64,000 nucleotides of DNA from Diprion similis (GCF_021155765.1 NC_060112.1:9362001-9426000); one strand, 5' to 3'; positions 38,201 to 51,900 are shown, counted from the stretch's first letter. Notes: a model not told the origin generated them from the sequence alone. Program-made: numbers and translations.

Positions 38201-41200
38201 GAATGATTTCACTGCTTAACTCGATTTTTGAGCTTTGAGTAATTCCTAAGTTGATCGTATTTTTTTCACTTGAAAAGTGCAAGAAATCGTTCTTTTTCTT
38301 CAAATAAATTTATTTTATGACCAGAAGAGTAATATTTTTAAATACTATGAAAGATAACTAAAGTACACGATTACGAACTCAGAAACTTTTGCATATTTGT
38401 ATAATATTTACCTTCTGATTATTATCATAAAGTTTAAGCAAAGTATGGGTATCTTTTTCCGTTTACTTTCCAAACGTGATCATCAAGAAAGTAGCATTCT
38501 TAACCCAGGTACAAAAAAAAAATTCAATTGTCGGCCAGTGTTACAGGTTGCATTGTTATAAACATTTTTACAAATAATTTTGATCTACCAATATATTGTA
38601 AATTGCACTCGCTCTGGGTAAATATGGGAAAGAGGATAAATTAAGGTATAAATTCTTACCAACAGAAGGTGTCTTTCTCACACTTGGCCATTTATTTTCA
38701 GACACTGGTACACAAAAAGACAGGTATAACTTACGATCTCTTGGCGCTCGCTTACACTTATCGTGATTCTATCGCCTCTGAGTTGGGAGCTTTAGTGTCT
38801 GAGGCATCAGATGGAGAACTAGCGGCCTTGATAAGCTTTGCAATTGCTTTGCCAGAAGGATTCATGGCCCTAGTAGACACGTACGATGTTAAGAGGTATT
38901 TTCACACCATGCACTGTAACCCCACACTTGCTCGTGATAGCTCTCCATAACTAAATTGGCACATTACACGATTTAAATTGGTACTTATCAGAAATAGAAG
39001 TTGAACTTTTTGAGGTCTTGGAAGATTAATTGTAGATGAATAATTAAGGACCACCAAACCTGAACGGATTTCTGTAACGGATTCACTGAGTCTGAATCGT
39101 CAAGCTGAAACTAGTAGCCTAAAGTGGCGCTGAAACATGCCATTGTTAATTGAGATAAGGCAGAGAAACTTAGGGATGTTCGATTGTTCCAAATGAATTG
39201 ATACTCGGGTCGATCTTGAATTGGTTTCTTAAGAATTGATGTAATCAAAAATTGGCTTCCAAAATTCGAGCTAATATGAATTGTTCTCAGAAACATTTTT
39301 AACATTCAAACTAGTTATTGTTTCTACAAAAGTTTCTGTTCAATTATGCTTTACATTTAATTTTTCCAATCACTGAATGAATAAAATTCAAAAATAAAAC
39401 ATTTCTTTAAAAAGTATTAAATTTTTCGCATCGTATTACAAGTATAAAATTACAATTAAAATATAGATTGTTCGTAATATGCATGAAATAAAATATAAAA
39501 GCATTATAAACAGTGCATATCAAACATAATATTTATACAATGCGAACTAAGTGTATGCATATACCTAATTATTGACAATATGCATCATGCCAAAATTTCA
39601 GTTTCAGCATCAAAATTCTTCAAAAATTCGCGTACATAAAACCAGAACTGCACAAGCGCAAGTTGCTTGGAATTTATTAGAATTGACTCCTTCATTTTAA
39701 CCATTGTGGATCAATTCATGCAAGATCGAAATAGTAAAAGATCAATTTGTTAGACATTTTGGATCGATCTCTGCAGAATCGAATAGAAGGTGCCCGTCCA
39801 TAGTAAAAATCATAAATTAGAATTTTGTCAAATCTTATGAATGTACAATATTTTTACAACATTATAGACGTTAAATTTAACTAAATTATACTGTTTAAAA
39901 GAAGTAGTCTGGCTGTTGGCTTCAGCTTCACGAATACCTTCTCTAGCCCATTGAAACTCTGCACTTGTCCCATAAAGGTTGGTGATGTCTATGTATCTTT
40001 AGTGAACTATATGAGCTGGACCAGCCCGAGTAGAATTCTTTAGAATTATGATACTCCGTTTTTCTTTTCGATTGACATAATAATACTTACATACATTTGC
40101 ATTAATGGCGTTATATTTCATATTCCGGGTGTAGCTTTTCTCCCAAAAATGTGTTACACAAAAATTTCCAGCTGTCTTTGCCTACGTTTAACTTTTACAA
40201 GGGTGACTTTCAAATTAGGACTAGCAGCAGTTATAAAATGAGCGAAAATAGCTGGAACTGTCCGTGTATATCTAATACTGTAAATATACAAATTTCTGAT
40301 TGTATATACTCTGTCTGTCAGAATGACCTGAATATTATAAGAAGGTCGAAATTTTTTTTTTCGCGTTTGCTGACTTTTACAAAATAAAATTTCAGGGAAT
40401 TCAAATTGTGATTAGTGCTTGTGATAACTATAGATGTTTTATCGTGAATGAAGCTGTAAACCAAAATCTCGTTGCATTCTAGTATGGTGTGTGTATATTA
40501 TAATGTTTATTTTTTTTGCATGACCGCCATAACTTATTAAATTCAATGTTCTGAAACTATTGTCACTCAGCTTGTCATAAAATTAATAATAAAATGACTT
40601 TCTGACAATTGAATGTAAGTATTTGACGTACTTTAATAGAGTTGCTGACATATAATTTATTAAATCATGTATTCGTTTATATAGGTAATTTACCTCGGGT
40701 CCATAATCCAATGTACTTCAATTCGTTAAAGAGTTTAATTTGTTTAAGTAGTCATTTCTGACCCTGTATCACACAGACCAAGTACAGACAATCGAAGTCC
40801 CTTTTATTAGCGTAAAACATACTTGCGCAATAAAATACAAATATTGAAGGAATAATATTAATAAATATAACAATAATGAGGAAGTTATGAGGATAAAAGT
40901 TTTATATGAATTACAAAGAATACTTACGAGTGTTCGCACAAGCACATAGTTGATGGCATGTGCACAGTAGCCTAACAAGAGTGTGTTTGTAGCATAGAAG
41001 CATCGGCCAAACGACAGGCGCACATAGCCAGTCTAAATGTAAAGCCTAAACTTCTAACTAACGGACTTGCTTATGGGGCAAATAAGTCACTACTAAATGG
41101 TGGAAAAAATGGCCCGCTAGTATCAAATTCTACGATGTATTGCAACAATGGCTGTGTAAAAAGAGGTGAATTGGGTGAGCTCTATGTGAGGTACGAATCC

Positions 41201-44200
41201 GCGATGTTTATAAGTTCTTTTCTAATCGCAGAGTGATACTTTTATTAGTACAACCCAATGTACACCAAGTTATTATTACACTTGTTGAAGTATTTGTCAA
41301 CTCCATATGACAAAATATCTTTTATGACTTGACTATGAATGAAAACAATTTTCAAACCTCTGTTCACATTATAATTTCACAGTTGAATCATCTCATATTC
41401 AGCAACTGATTTTAAGTACAGGTACTAATATTTAACACCACTGAATTCTGACATGAATATTACAATCATTTCTATCAATAACGAATCATATAAAATTTAT
41501 CTGTGTAAGAGGTGTCAAGTCATGAATATTGGCTCTTGTTTCAGCTAGGAATTGGCTGATGTTCGTACGTTTCGTTTGTCAAATTTTACATTTTTCCTGA
41601 ACACCTTGGTTGCGAACGCCATATTTGCCTTATTCGACAGAAGTTTTAAATGTACAAATGCGTGTATTTTTGGTCTAGTGGGTAGGTCAAACACATTGAG
41701 TCTTTTTCATGAAAAAATTATTTGATTTGAGATTTGCCAAGCAATTGTTAATCAGTACCATCACCAGGGCTTGATGAGGTCTGCAGTTACTGTGCTTTCG
41801 TTTGTTTGTCATATATTTGAAGTAAGGCTCGTGTTAGTATGCGGTCTTACGTTTCTGATAAAAGATGCAATGTGGGAAAAATTAATAATCGTAAAAAGTA
41901 AAAAATGTCAGCTAATTCCATGATTGGCTAAGAAAGGGTTTTATTCACATCGCTCTTCTCATTTGTATCTAAGTTGAACAGTGAATATGCATTCTATCTA
42001 TTATGCAATTTTTGAGAAACCTCGAGTTACAGAAATAGTACTAGATTGTAGGAATTTTTTTTTGAAGTCTTGACTTAGTAATAAAAGGTAAAGAAACGTT
42101 GTATTGGAAATTCCATTGCTTAGCTGTGGAACAGAAGATTTTAATTTCGTAAATAATAGTAATAAAAATTTACTCATTGACTACATCTGTTCCCAGGGGT
42201 TGTACTAATGAATGGTGAAATAAAGCATCACTTTTTATAACAGGCAAATATAATGTTTCATCATATCACTATATTCACGCAGCATGAAATCATAGAATAG
42301 GCAAAAATTAAAAGGATTTCATTTAACATAAAGCTTTATGTGTTTTTTCGTACAAAAAATGGTTGTCAATGTTCGACCTTATGTAGTGCCTTCCCAAATT
42401 CAGCCCGAGAGTAAACTGAAATTGAAGATTTTTTGCTATTAATAAATAATCCGTCATGTTCTTATATCGCATAATTTTTAAATTATTGAACCTGAATAAT
42501 GGAATCAAAATGACAGTTTATAAAAAAAATATGTTTCACAGTCCCTGTTCAGTTCCCTCTGTCATTTTTAAATCAAGTTTTCATCAGGCTTTTAGTAGTT
42601 GTGCTATGTTACGCAACACTTATCAAAATAATGTTAAATATAATTGGCTGATGTCCAGTGGTTTTCAAAGACTGTGCTTTTGACAAACAAACTTCCCTTG
42701 TTCAATAGTTATTTGTCTTCGTGTATACGTATTGTAGCGTGTGTATTATGCCTTATACACACGCATGATTGTCTATCATTTAACAATATTGCTTCGGCAA
42801 ATGGGCGTTTTATTTGAATGTACAGTCAATTAGTACCCTGACAACAATTTGTGATATTTATGCAAGAATTCCTTAGTTCCGTAAGCTTTGGCATGCCAAG
42901 GGCATAAACATATGCATACACCATCATATTTTTTTCTCATTGTCAGCATGGGGTAAACAGGAAGGTTGCATAATCCATTGATACTATGGTCCTCCATTAA
43001 AAGTGTTTCCTTTCATTCAAAATCCAATCAATGGTGTTGGGCGATATGTAACAAATTTATCTACGTAACCACAACAAATGATGAAAGTTGAGTCTGTCCA
43101 AACTTGGGCTGGCTGTTTGGGGCCATAATGTGATATAGTTTATGACGTCAGGTCCCGGCAATTCACGTCCATTATTTTTCAGCTGGATTCATTATATTAT
43201 ATTCATAAAACTTACTTTCTGAAAATGCCAGTTGCAAATATTTTGGATAGAATGAAAAATTATGCAGCTTTCTTTTAATAACTGGTAAAATGATGAAATT
43301 ACTTAGATGTAGCTTTGAATGAAAAAAAAATTATGAGCGCTTCATAGAAAACATCAATTAAGCCATCATCAATGAAGGTTAAGTTGAAATTGTCACCATT
43401 GCTCAATCAATTCATGCATGTGTAGGGTCAGAAATATGCTAGTTCTGTTTATTTACCAATTTTTTTAACAGGAGCGGGCTGTTGAATTTCTGCGCTGTGG
43501 CATTGGCGTTGTCTGACCTGGGTTACCAAGCAATTGGTATTCGCATCGATAGTGGGGATCTAGCCTACTTGAGTATGACTGCACGAGAAGTATTTGAAAA
43601 AATTGCAGTCAAATATAATTTACCATGGTTTGCAAAGCTGACAATAGTTGCTTCCAATGATATTAATGAAGAGACTATATTAAGCTTGAACGAACAGGTA
43701 AATAAAATTTGTTTTGCTGGGTGTTACAACCTCCACTTCTCTGTTACGCTTGTAATAATCAATTAGCAAAATTGCGGTGTGGTAAGTTATCTAGATGACT
43801 TAATCTAAGATCAACTTTCATCTTCATCTTGATCAATCCGCTATTCGTTTTTACCTTTTTTACGGTATGAAGATGAGGTAAACTAAAAGAAGAAACACTG
43901 AAATCTTGGTGAAGTCATTCAAAGTCAAGACTCTGATGTAATTTTATTAATATAATTAGTAAAAAAAAAATTTTGAATTGTACTATTCTAAAAAAAAGGA
44001 TCGTTAAAGCCGACTAAATATTTTGGTGCTGATGGTAAAAAAAAATATATTTCTCAAATTAAATTCAACTTGTTCTCATGAAATGAAGAAAAACCTACAA
44101 AGAAATAATTTACTGAATCAATTCTTTTTTCTCAGTGTATCAACAATCTCTCGTTTTCTTTTTTTGGTATTCTTTTGAGTATCTAGATAAAAATGAGAAT

Positions 44201-45714
44201 GGTCTTATCTATTAGAGAAATAATTGTATGAGAAACTATCTTTCATTTTATTGCTTATTCATTCATTTTATTTTTAGCTACATGAATTTTGATATAAATA
44301 ATTTTTTCTTTGTCCAAATAATAATATTGAATTCCATATACAACACTGGAAATTTGTATCATCAGTGTATACTCCATGATATGTATTTCAGGGGCACAAG
44401 ATTGACTGTTTTGGAATTGGAACACATTTGGTAACATGTCAAAAGCAACCTGCATTGGGATGTGTTTATAAAATGGTGGAAATAAATGACCAGCCAAGAA
44501 TAAAACTCAGTCAGGATGTCGGCAAAGTAACAATGCCTGGTAAAAAAAATGCTTATAGATTATATGGCGCTGACGGACATGCATTAATTGATTTATTACA
44601 AAGATCCATAGAGGATCCACCGCAAGTGGGGGATAAAGTTCTGTGCAGACACCCATTCCAAGAATCGAAACGAGCGTATGTTATTCCAACCCGTGTAGAG
44701 TCACTGTACAAGGTGAAGATATAAAATTAAATCCAGTTCTTTTTGCGCTAACCGATATTTGAGTGTAGTTTTAAGCTCATGATTTTTGCTAATAACAATA
44801 ATAATTTATAAGTTTACAACGCACATGTGTTCGAATATTTGAATTGACTGTGAATTATTGTTGCAGGTGTACTGGGAGAATGGTAAGATATCCACTCCAT
44901 TACCGACACTAGAAGAAACTAGAAATAGGGTACAAGTTTCCCTTAGAACATTACGTAATGACCACAAACGAAATCTGAATCCAACACCTTACAAGGTAAT
45001 TTATATAAGTTCATGAAGTGATATAATATCGAAGGTAGGGATGTTCAAATTATTCGAAACTACATATGATTCGACATGTTAATCGAATAATTCAATTTAA
45101 GTAATTCGAGGATCTCAGATGATTTGGTCGGAACCACAAATCTTCAACTATTATTTTGCATACGTGTGATAAAGTATCCTAATAATTCCATCAGAGGTTA
45201 AAAAATATGAGTTTTTTTTCAGAGTCAATTCTTTATTTACAAATTCTCTTACATCTGAAATTTGGCAATCGTTCGAATTGATGCATCTTCTGACTTAAAA
45301 TTTTTCATTCATTTTAGGAATCACATTCAATTTGCTGTCAAGACGAATTCTGACAATCACACATGTTATTTAACTAAGTACTTTTAAGATAGAAAAAAAC
45401 AAATGGAGAATTGAAGATTTGAACTGAGAAATTTGAATATTTTGAGCTACTAAAATTGTCAAAATAACTCGAATTATCCGAAATATTCGAAAAATCAGAC
45501 TGCACGACTATTGGATCTGACCACTATTTGTACATCCCTGATTAAAAGCTTTCTTTTATTCACTTTTATTACACAGTATTTATATTTAACTGTAATGTTT
45601 ACAAGTTTAAAAAGCATTATATATTACTTCTCACAGGTTGCAGTCAGTGATGATTTGTACAACTTCATTCATGATTTGTGGCTACAGAATGCCCCGATTG
45701 GTGAACTTTCATAG
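32254..45714 (+). CDS. NAPRT: Nicotinate phosphoribosyltransferase (10 exons)
   Basis: Exons: 32254-32323, 33708-33878, 34904-35030, 35196-35407, 37868-37986, 38702-38895, 43472-43697, 44392-44712, 44867-44995 and 45637-45714. Phases agree at every join and give 548 residues, close to the animal length of about 540. The enzyme couples nicotinate with PRPP, with ATP hydrolysis, to nicotinate mononucleotide in the cytosolic Preiss-Handler route to NAD. Visible motifs: [16 protein letters not shown] near the start, [12 protein letters not shown] (phosphate-binding Arg), [11 protein letters not shown] (the His that is transiently phosphorylated in the family), [26 protein letters not shown] and [10 protein letters not shown]. 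The extra N-terminal tail ([14 protein letters not shown]) is not conserved. A phase-matched cassette exon candidate lies in the 4.6-kb sixth intron. The last intron holds a MITE. Confidence 0.95.
32659..32682. promoter_or_regulatory. Cluster of CRE/ATF-like half sites
   Basis: Two acgtcac motifs occur within 24 bp (tcacgtcacgtagttacgtcac) in NAPRT intron 1, about 330 bp after the coding start. Binding is speculative. Confidence 0.2.
39171..39808. mobile_element. Possible MITE remnant sharing a TAGGGATGTTC end
   Basis: The sequence tagggatgttc at 39171 is identical to the left end of the better-defined element at 45036, in the same orientation. A diverged complement of this end may lie near 39790-39806 (gtgcccgtccata). 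Both sides carry tcgatcttg-type subterminal motifs. It lies in NAPRT intron 6. Confidence 0.25.
40993..41190 (+). other. NAPRT: Candidate in-frame cassette exon of NAPRT
   Basis: An open stretch in the sixth intron ends at a good donor (GTGAG|GTACGA, 41190/41191) that leaves the frame in phase 2 with AG, exactly like exon 6. Two upstream acceptors have the matching phase: after GTTTGTAG (exon from 40993, 198 nt) or after GCCAG (exon from 41032, 159 nt). Both lengths are multiples of three, so inclusion would insert 66 or 53 residues (including [16 protein letters not shown]) between DTYDVKR and SGLLNF without a frame shift. The segment is GC-richer than the intron around it. No homology is recognised, and the acceptors have modest pyrimidine tracts. 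Confidence 0.45.
45036..45540. mobile_element. MITE with agggatgt TIRs (hAT-like)
   Basis: The left end agggatgttcaaat (45037-45050) and right end atttgtacatccct (45526-45539) are inverted repeats with one mismatch over 14 bp. The interior is rich in ttcgaa and cgaataattc motifs on both sides and has no coding frame. The length (about 505 bp) and end sequence suggest a non-autonomous hAT-type element. A clear 8-bp target duplication was not found. Confidence 0.55.
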
Positions 45715-46433
45715 GGTTGTAAAAAACTGATAAGCACGGAATGCCTACGGATTAATGATTAAATATTTTATGCTGATGTTATCTTACTGCATACTATAAG
45801 TATAATACAGCTGTGGAGCGTGTATGCTTCAGAATATATTGACAAGCCGACTGTGAAAAGGCTTTTCGATTACAATAAGTACAACAGTCCTCAGGAATGC
45901 TCTAAAATTCCAAGGTTTCCAAAAACTTAACATTTTATCCCAAAAATATTCCATCACTACATAAAATCAGGAAAACTTTTTAAATCCTAACGCTATTGCC
46001 TTGATTATGTCATCATGTGTGATTAGAGACAAGGTCTGGCATTCAGAAGCCAAGATAATCTATGGAATCAAATGATTTTGGTTCTAGAAGTTTCCTAGCC
46101 AATCATTTGATTTCGAAATCTAATCTCAGTTGCAACTAATTATAATGCTGTTCCAAGTTTTTTCGTAGTAATTATTGGAAATAAGGAACAATTTAAAAAA
46201 TCCTGAAAGTCAATATTGAAAAGATATGTAAAATATCCTCGATTAAGTTTCGAGGAAAGTGAAAAAAGTCCTTAAAAAATTATCAATTTTATTTTCAAAT
46301 TGAGATGTTTGCCATTTCATAAGAAAAAGTGGTAGTAAAATTTGTGAGAATTCATTGAAATGCAGAATTATTGCAAGAAATGATTTTCGTAAACAAATCT
46401 GGTTGGTGTTTTAAAAAATTCTTTATATAATAC

Positions 46434-46552
46434 AAGTATGGTTTACGAGTTTTTCTTTTGCCTGCCTAATTCCGTACGTAAAGTAGTCGCTTCTGTAACA
46501 GTACAGAAAAAGAGAGCATTGAAGTACAAATAAAAAATTGTAAACCATACTT
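46434..46552. repeat. 13-bp perfect inverted repeat enclosing about 93 bp
   Basis: aagtatggtttac (46434-46446) is perfectly complementary to gtaaaccatactt (46540-46552). Pairing may continue weakly inward (T-rich against A-rich). It could be a hairpin or the TIRs of a very short element. No known microRNA seed was recognised. Confidence 0.5.
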
Positions 46553-46727
46553 TTTCATAGTATAGCATGCACCATGGAGGTAGTCTTTTCGTTCGTCGCG
46601 TTTTTGCAATATCCGTTTTCGGCTTGCGTACGCGCTTGCCTGTGATTCCTATTGCAAGCTTATGCTCGGCATGAAAAGATCTACTTTGCCTCCTTGATGC
46701 ACAATCTACTATTCTCTGTCTACTCAT
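46443..46727 (-). other. Unrecognised 94-codon open frame
   Basis: A basic N-terminal half (GKRVRKPKTDIAKTRRTKR) is followed by a hydrophobic stretch. The 5' part (46560-46700) is GC-richer than its surroundings. There is no domain match I can name, and the C-terminal end overlaps the inverted repeat at 46434-46552. It is more likely a transposon fragment than a gene. Confidence 0.15.
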
Positions 46728-46808
46728 ACTAATATTTATAGTACGTTGTAGACAGAATTCAAACTGTCCTCAATAAGTCTAAAAATTTCATTATACATAT
46801 CCTAAAAT

Positions 46809-47332
46809 TTGAAGAAAGAAATTCAATTTACTGCTTCAAGATTTGGAAGTATTATGCACAACCAATTTTTAATAATGAAGTATGAACAAGTACACGATGG
46901 AAAAAGTGGGGGGATTTTGCGAATTTATATCTCAACAACCAATTATTCAATTCGATTGGAATTTTTTATCCAAAAGTATGTAAATCAAGGTTCATGTACG
47001 TATTTTTTTTATCAGAATCTTATGAAAAAATGTATAAAAGAAGCTCGATCTACATACTTGTTAATGAAAAAAACCCTATTCAAATTTAACAATTGTATGT
47101 CAAGATATGAATTCCAAAACTTCATCCATTTTTTCTGTACCCCATTAATGTGAGAAAGGAAGGACGTACTATTGGTGATAATAACTGTAATTCTGGTGAA
47201 AAAAAAACATGGAAAGACTTGGTAAAATTATTATGTACTGTACGTGGGATATTCAGTGAAGAGGGCCACACATATTCTCTACAGTTAGAGTTAACTGATA
47301 GCCATCAGTTCGAGGCAATGAAGTCACTTTAA
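46809..47332 (+). pseudogene. Possible decayed transposon ORF (YqaJ-like motif)
   Basis: Two short overlapping frames (46809-47153 and 47150-47332) carry FTASRFGSIM at the start, resembling the TAS-x-FG motif of YqaJ-type exonucleases found in arthropod mobile elements. The rest is not recognisable. Short length and frame breaks suggest a relic. Evidence is one motif only. Confidence 0.2.
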
Positions 47333-47754
47333 ATTGTCTGCTTTCTGAATATATGGTGTATGTATACGTTATGTACATAACAAGGGTAACGAATAAGTCT
47401 CAAAAAATGAGTATATTACCGAAAGTAATACAGAGCATCATAAAATGAAAAGTTTTTTTTATTACACTTTATAAACTCTACAATATGAAAGTGCACATAA
47501 ATTGATAATAATATACATAGAACAACAGTACGAATTCTATAATATATTACATTCAAATATTTTACAGATTTTAAATTGATAATTATGTTATTTCACTATC
47601 TAAAAAAATTGTAATATTCCAAAGTTTATATAGCTTTATATACTATATACCTAGGTTTCTTAGTTTTGTAATCAAACATATATTTTTTGCAAACATTATA
47701 ATCTAGCAACGTTATGTCAATGTGAGATATAATTATGTGCGGTAGCATATGTAT

Positions 47755-47970
47755 AGCATAACGATGTACCGCATTGGTCCGAATTTAAGCCGAGATTTAT
47801 TGTCGTTGACAGCACCTGCCAGACTCGCCCTTGTCTTATACGCGAACCCGTCACATGTGTGTGTCACTAATTGTAAGAAAAACACCCTGAAATATTGTCT
47901 CACAATTGAGGGTCGTCTTATATGCGGGCTCGGCTTGTACTCTGAACAATATAGCAATTTAGATAGTTTT
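47755..47970. mobile_element. Probable DNA-transposon fragment
   Basis: This GC-richer patch carries the related phrases gtcttatacgcgaacccg and gtcttatatgcgggctcgg about 90 bp apart, open in both strands over 230-270 bp. Such phrases are familiar from dispersed DNA-transposon sequences, but no TIR or target duplication was delimited. Confidence 0.3.
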
Positions 47971-50900
47971 AAGGGATAGTCCTGAAATTTCAAATCAATG
48001 TACAATTAAAAACTACTTGACTTAATATTAAGCTAGCCTGATTTCCGTTAGGAAGCCAAGCACAGATTATTCTTTAGAGAATGGCAGATTTATATTTAGG
48101 GTATTTGAAACGAAAATTATGCTATTAGAATGGGCTTATTTAAAAAAAAATTTCTTTTTTTAATATCGTATTGTGAAAGGTTGTTTACTGTTTTAATTTA
48201 GTCAACCATAAATGTGTATGTTGCAACTCGTTTTGAAATCTAATATTGTATTAGGGGGTAACTATGCTAAATACACTAACCATCCACATAGCAAATTTTT
48301 AACGCTGTAATTTAGAACTGAAACATCTGCACGGTTTCTATTTTGCGATATTCATTTAGAAATACAAAATTTTAAGGAAAGTCTCGTAGTATCTATCGTT
48401 CTCTATGGTGAAATTGAAGAATTGGTTTTAAAATAACTGGATCCTCACTATTATAACGGACTATCGATAAAAATATCAGCTGATCAGTGCCTGATGTATC
48501 CTTTTATTTTTTACTATCATATCAAAACTTGTGGTCACAAATTACAATTAATCGCACAATATATTATTGAAATCTTGTACATTTAGGATCACAATTGACA
48601 TAAGGCACTAGTCAATTATTATTTATGATTAATTACGTTGTAATTACAAACACGTGTAAATACGAAATTAATTACATAATACGATGTGAATTCGTAATTA
48701 AAGCGGAATCAACTACAAAACTCATTCGTGATTTGTATTTATTTCTGTCGATTGAATTGCAATTATCAAAAGTAACCGATTTCTTGATTATCCTAATCGT
48801 ACAGTCTTCAATATAATTATTATCTTCATTCAACTCGATCGAAATTTTCAACTACAATTCATGAGTCAATCAAATCTAATTACGATCTCTGAACATGTTA
48901 ACACTGTGCTAGTTGGAAAGGAATCAGTTGAATTTGAAAATTTTAGATGTACCAATCGTATCGATTGGATTGGAATTGAATTGCAAAATACATATTTTGT
49001 AATTCACATTTTCTAAATGATAAATTGCAATTCGATCCAACACTAAATAATTGTAAATCTAACTTGAAACCAGTACTGATCAACACAAATGATTTGTGTA
49101 TCGTCGACTAATGCTTCTATACTTACCTATTGAATGCGATAGTATTTGGAAAAATAACTGGATAAATCTGAAACCAAAGTTACCTGAATCAAATAACATA
49201 CTTATTTAAGTAGTACAACGAAAACAAAATATTAATGGCGACTTATACAACGTAATTATTAGCTTGTATGTATGATGGCATTACGGATTATAGTAGTTTT
49301 TTAAATTCATATTCGGTATACGTCCATATTCTTTAATGAGCATACTTATTGTCAGCATTGCGTTCAGAAAATACTTATGTTTGTATTAATTGAGTACTAT
49401 ACAAAAGTAGCACTGCCTCTGATTGGCAACTAGGTTGGAAATTATTCTTGCATTAATTTAGTGTTGCAAATCATTCCATCATTTTATTGATATCTGAATG
49501 ATCTAATGTTCATCTCAAGATAAGGTACTAAAGTACATATGAGAGTATTAGTAAATACATGAGGCATTTCATATTAGATCGGCCAAAAGGAGTCAAGCTT
49601 TGACTCAAGCTTTCTAGATGTAATTGAGAATTGATAAGCTTATATTACTACAATTCCTTGAGATACTAATTATAGTTTTAGATATAATAAATTCAGAAGA
49701 AAGCAATTGAACAAACTTTAGGCAAAAGTCCTTGATTTATAGTCTTTGAACAGGTGTATTGGTTTAGTGAATGTGGAAAATTTTTTGAAAATGACTAGAT
49801 ATGTTCTTCAAATACAAAAGACTTTCACCTAGTTGCAAAGGAATTAAAGACTATAAGTAAAATAGCCGAGGTGATCTTATTTGGAATGCCCAGCTACATA
49901 TATCCATCTGGATAGATTTGACCACTATGAGCAATTTGAAAGTGTAAAAGACCGATTGTGAAATGGGTATTTAAATCTGGTCGAAATCGTAAGAAATATT
50001 TACGAGGTATTAAATATAATTTGCACATATAGTTTATACTATGCAGCATGATTAATGCCATCTGATTGAAGTTTAGAAATTTACACTTATTTTTACTTTT
50101 TTACTTGCAATCGAGATGTTTTCTTTTACAATCCATCACTTAGTTTTCCTTTCATAGTGTAAATTATCGTGCTTTATGTTTCGAAGCTTGTTCTTAGTGT
50201 TTTACGATGTATGATAAATGTGACAATTCACCAAGTATCAGTTTTTGTATTGAATGAAAAAATTATAGTTCTTCAAAGTATGAAAACTTAATAGCTCCGT
50301 TCACGAACATTGCGATACTTAAAGCTCTGACATTAATCGATACATACCTCTAATCGGCTAGATATTATACCCTTGATATTAAAAATTTTGGACCCTTAAC
50401 GTGACAGTTGATCATTTTAACTGATATGTGCTATCGAAGGGAATGAAAGAAATAATTCCATTTTGCATAATACGAAATATAAAATAAAACCGCTAGGCTA
50501 GGATGTATTTCCAAGTTGTAGAGGGAGTTCCATGTAAAAATTTTCAACCGATAAAAACGTAAAGTAATATGACAGTACAGAGGAGTTTCAGTATATGCAG
50601 AAATTGATGAATATTTTAAAAGGTATTAATTTTATATTACACAGAGTGCATAGATAAATTGAAAGAATTTTACCTGTCTGAAAAGCTTGCCGATAATTTT
50701 TTGTTTGATTCATTTGTAATTATGAACCAAATTTTGTATGTTCTACTAGATAGAATTTCATGTGATATTGCATATATTAATTTTTCATTTAAATAAAATT
50801 ATTCAATATTCATACACACCAAGTATTACTACTTGGTAAAAAAGTGGGCGTGCAATATTTGCACGATTAAAAAAGCTGAGCGTTGTTAGTTACATATTTC

Positions 50901-51900
50901 AACTTAGACATATTGTATGGAATCTGTTGGACGGCAGCACACAATTGGCATAGTTATTATAAGCAAGTGTAAAAGTACATACCGGAGCATCCAATATACT
51001 GGATAGTGAATTAGGCATGTTATTTTATAATGAAACTTTTTGTATTACACCTACTATTGTGACTTATTGTTATCAATCTGTTAATAAAATGTGCTTCTAG
51101 AAAAAAAATAACAAGGCACTTGCATAAATTCTCTAATTCAAATCTATCGTTCGTATTGATTTAATACAGCAACAAGTGGCAGAGTATAACAATGTATCAG
51201 AGTTCAACTATCAAATCGGAAATAAAACGCTGTTCAATACTCCAAGTTAAAAAATCCCAGAGAGAACAGTTTCAGTTCCCTACAAATAAGCTGTACCATG
51301 GTATTATTGGCAATAATACTTCAATCAGGTAGTAGAAAGGCTTGTTCAAATTTGACTACTTTCACCTTGATTTAAAAATACATGAATTGATTTTTAGTAT
51401 AGCGAAGGACCTAATCGTTTGTCTAGATTATACTGGCGATTCCAGAGCACACTAATACACTGTACTACATACCTGTAATTACTGGATTTGGAATACATAA
51501 TATAGGTAAGTTAGATAAACGTTACAAAGACAGAATGTTTACGAATTTCTAGAAATTGTCACGGGATAAATTATAAGTCATTAGTTTTCAATATATTCTC
51601 TCTTTATTAAATATAATTACTTTTACATGTAAACAGGTAGACACATCTAATTGAGAGGAATCACATCCTATCCATATACGGTGACTGAAATGCTTCACTC
51701 AACGCCGCGTATCGCAAGCAGATATTAATAATTTATTAGTCTTGAAAGGCTTGTAATTATTGCACGATTTAAACGTACATACTATAAATTAGGTATATTT
51801 AGAGGTATTAGAGGTAGAATCTACCATCAGATTGCATAAGTTGTGCGTAAGTTTGTACCTAATAATTTAAAAAATTAATTTTTGTACAATCACTGCGCGT
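47971..51900. other. AT-rich intergenic region, nothing recognised
   Basis: Long AT-rich stretch with scattered palindromic attacgtaattac-like sequence (about 48620-48720). No frame of coding character and no RNA gene were recognised. Its right end should contain the SPTLC1 3' UTR; a reverse-complement AATAAA lies near 51937. Confidence 0.45.

Noticed and set aside
48620-48800. Palindromic attacgtaattac-like runs
   Set aside because: Short, imperfect and expected in AT-rich low-complexity sequence; no regular period or arms.
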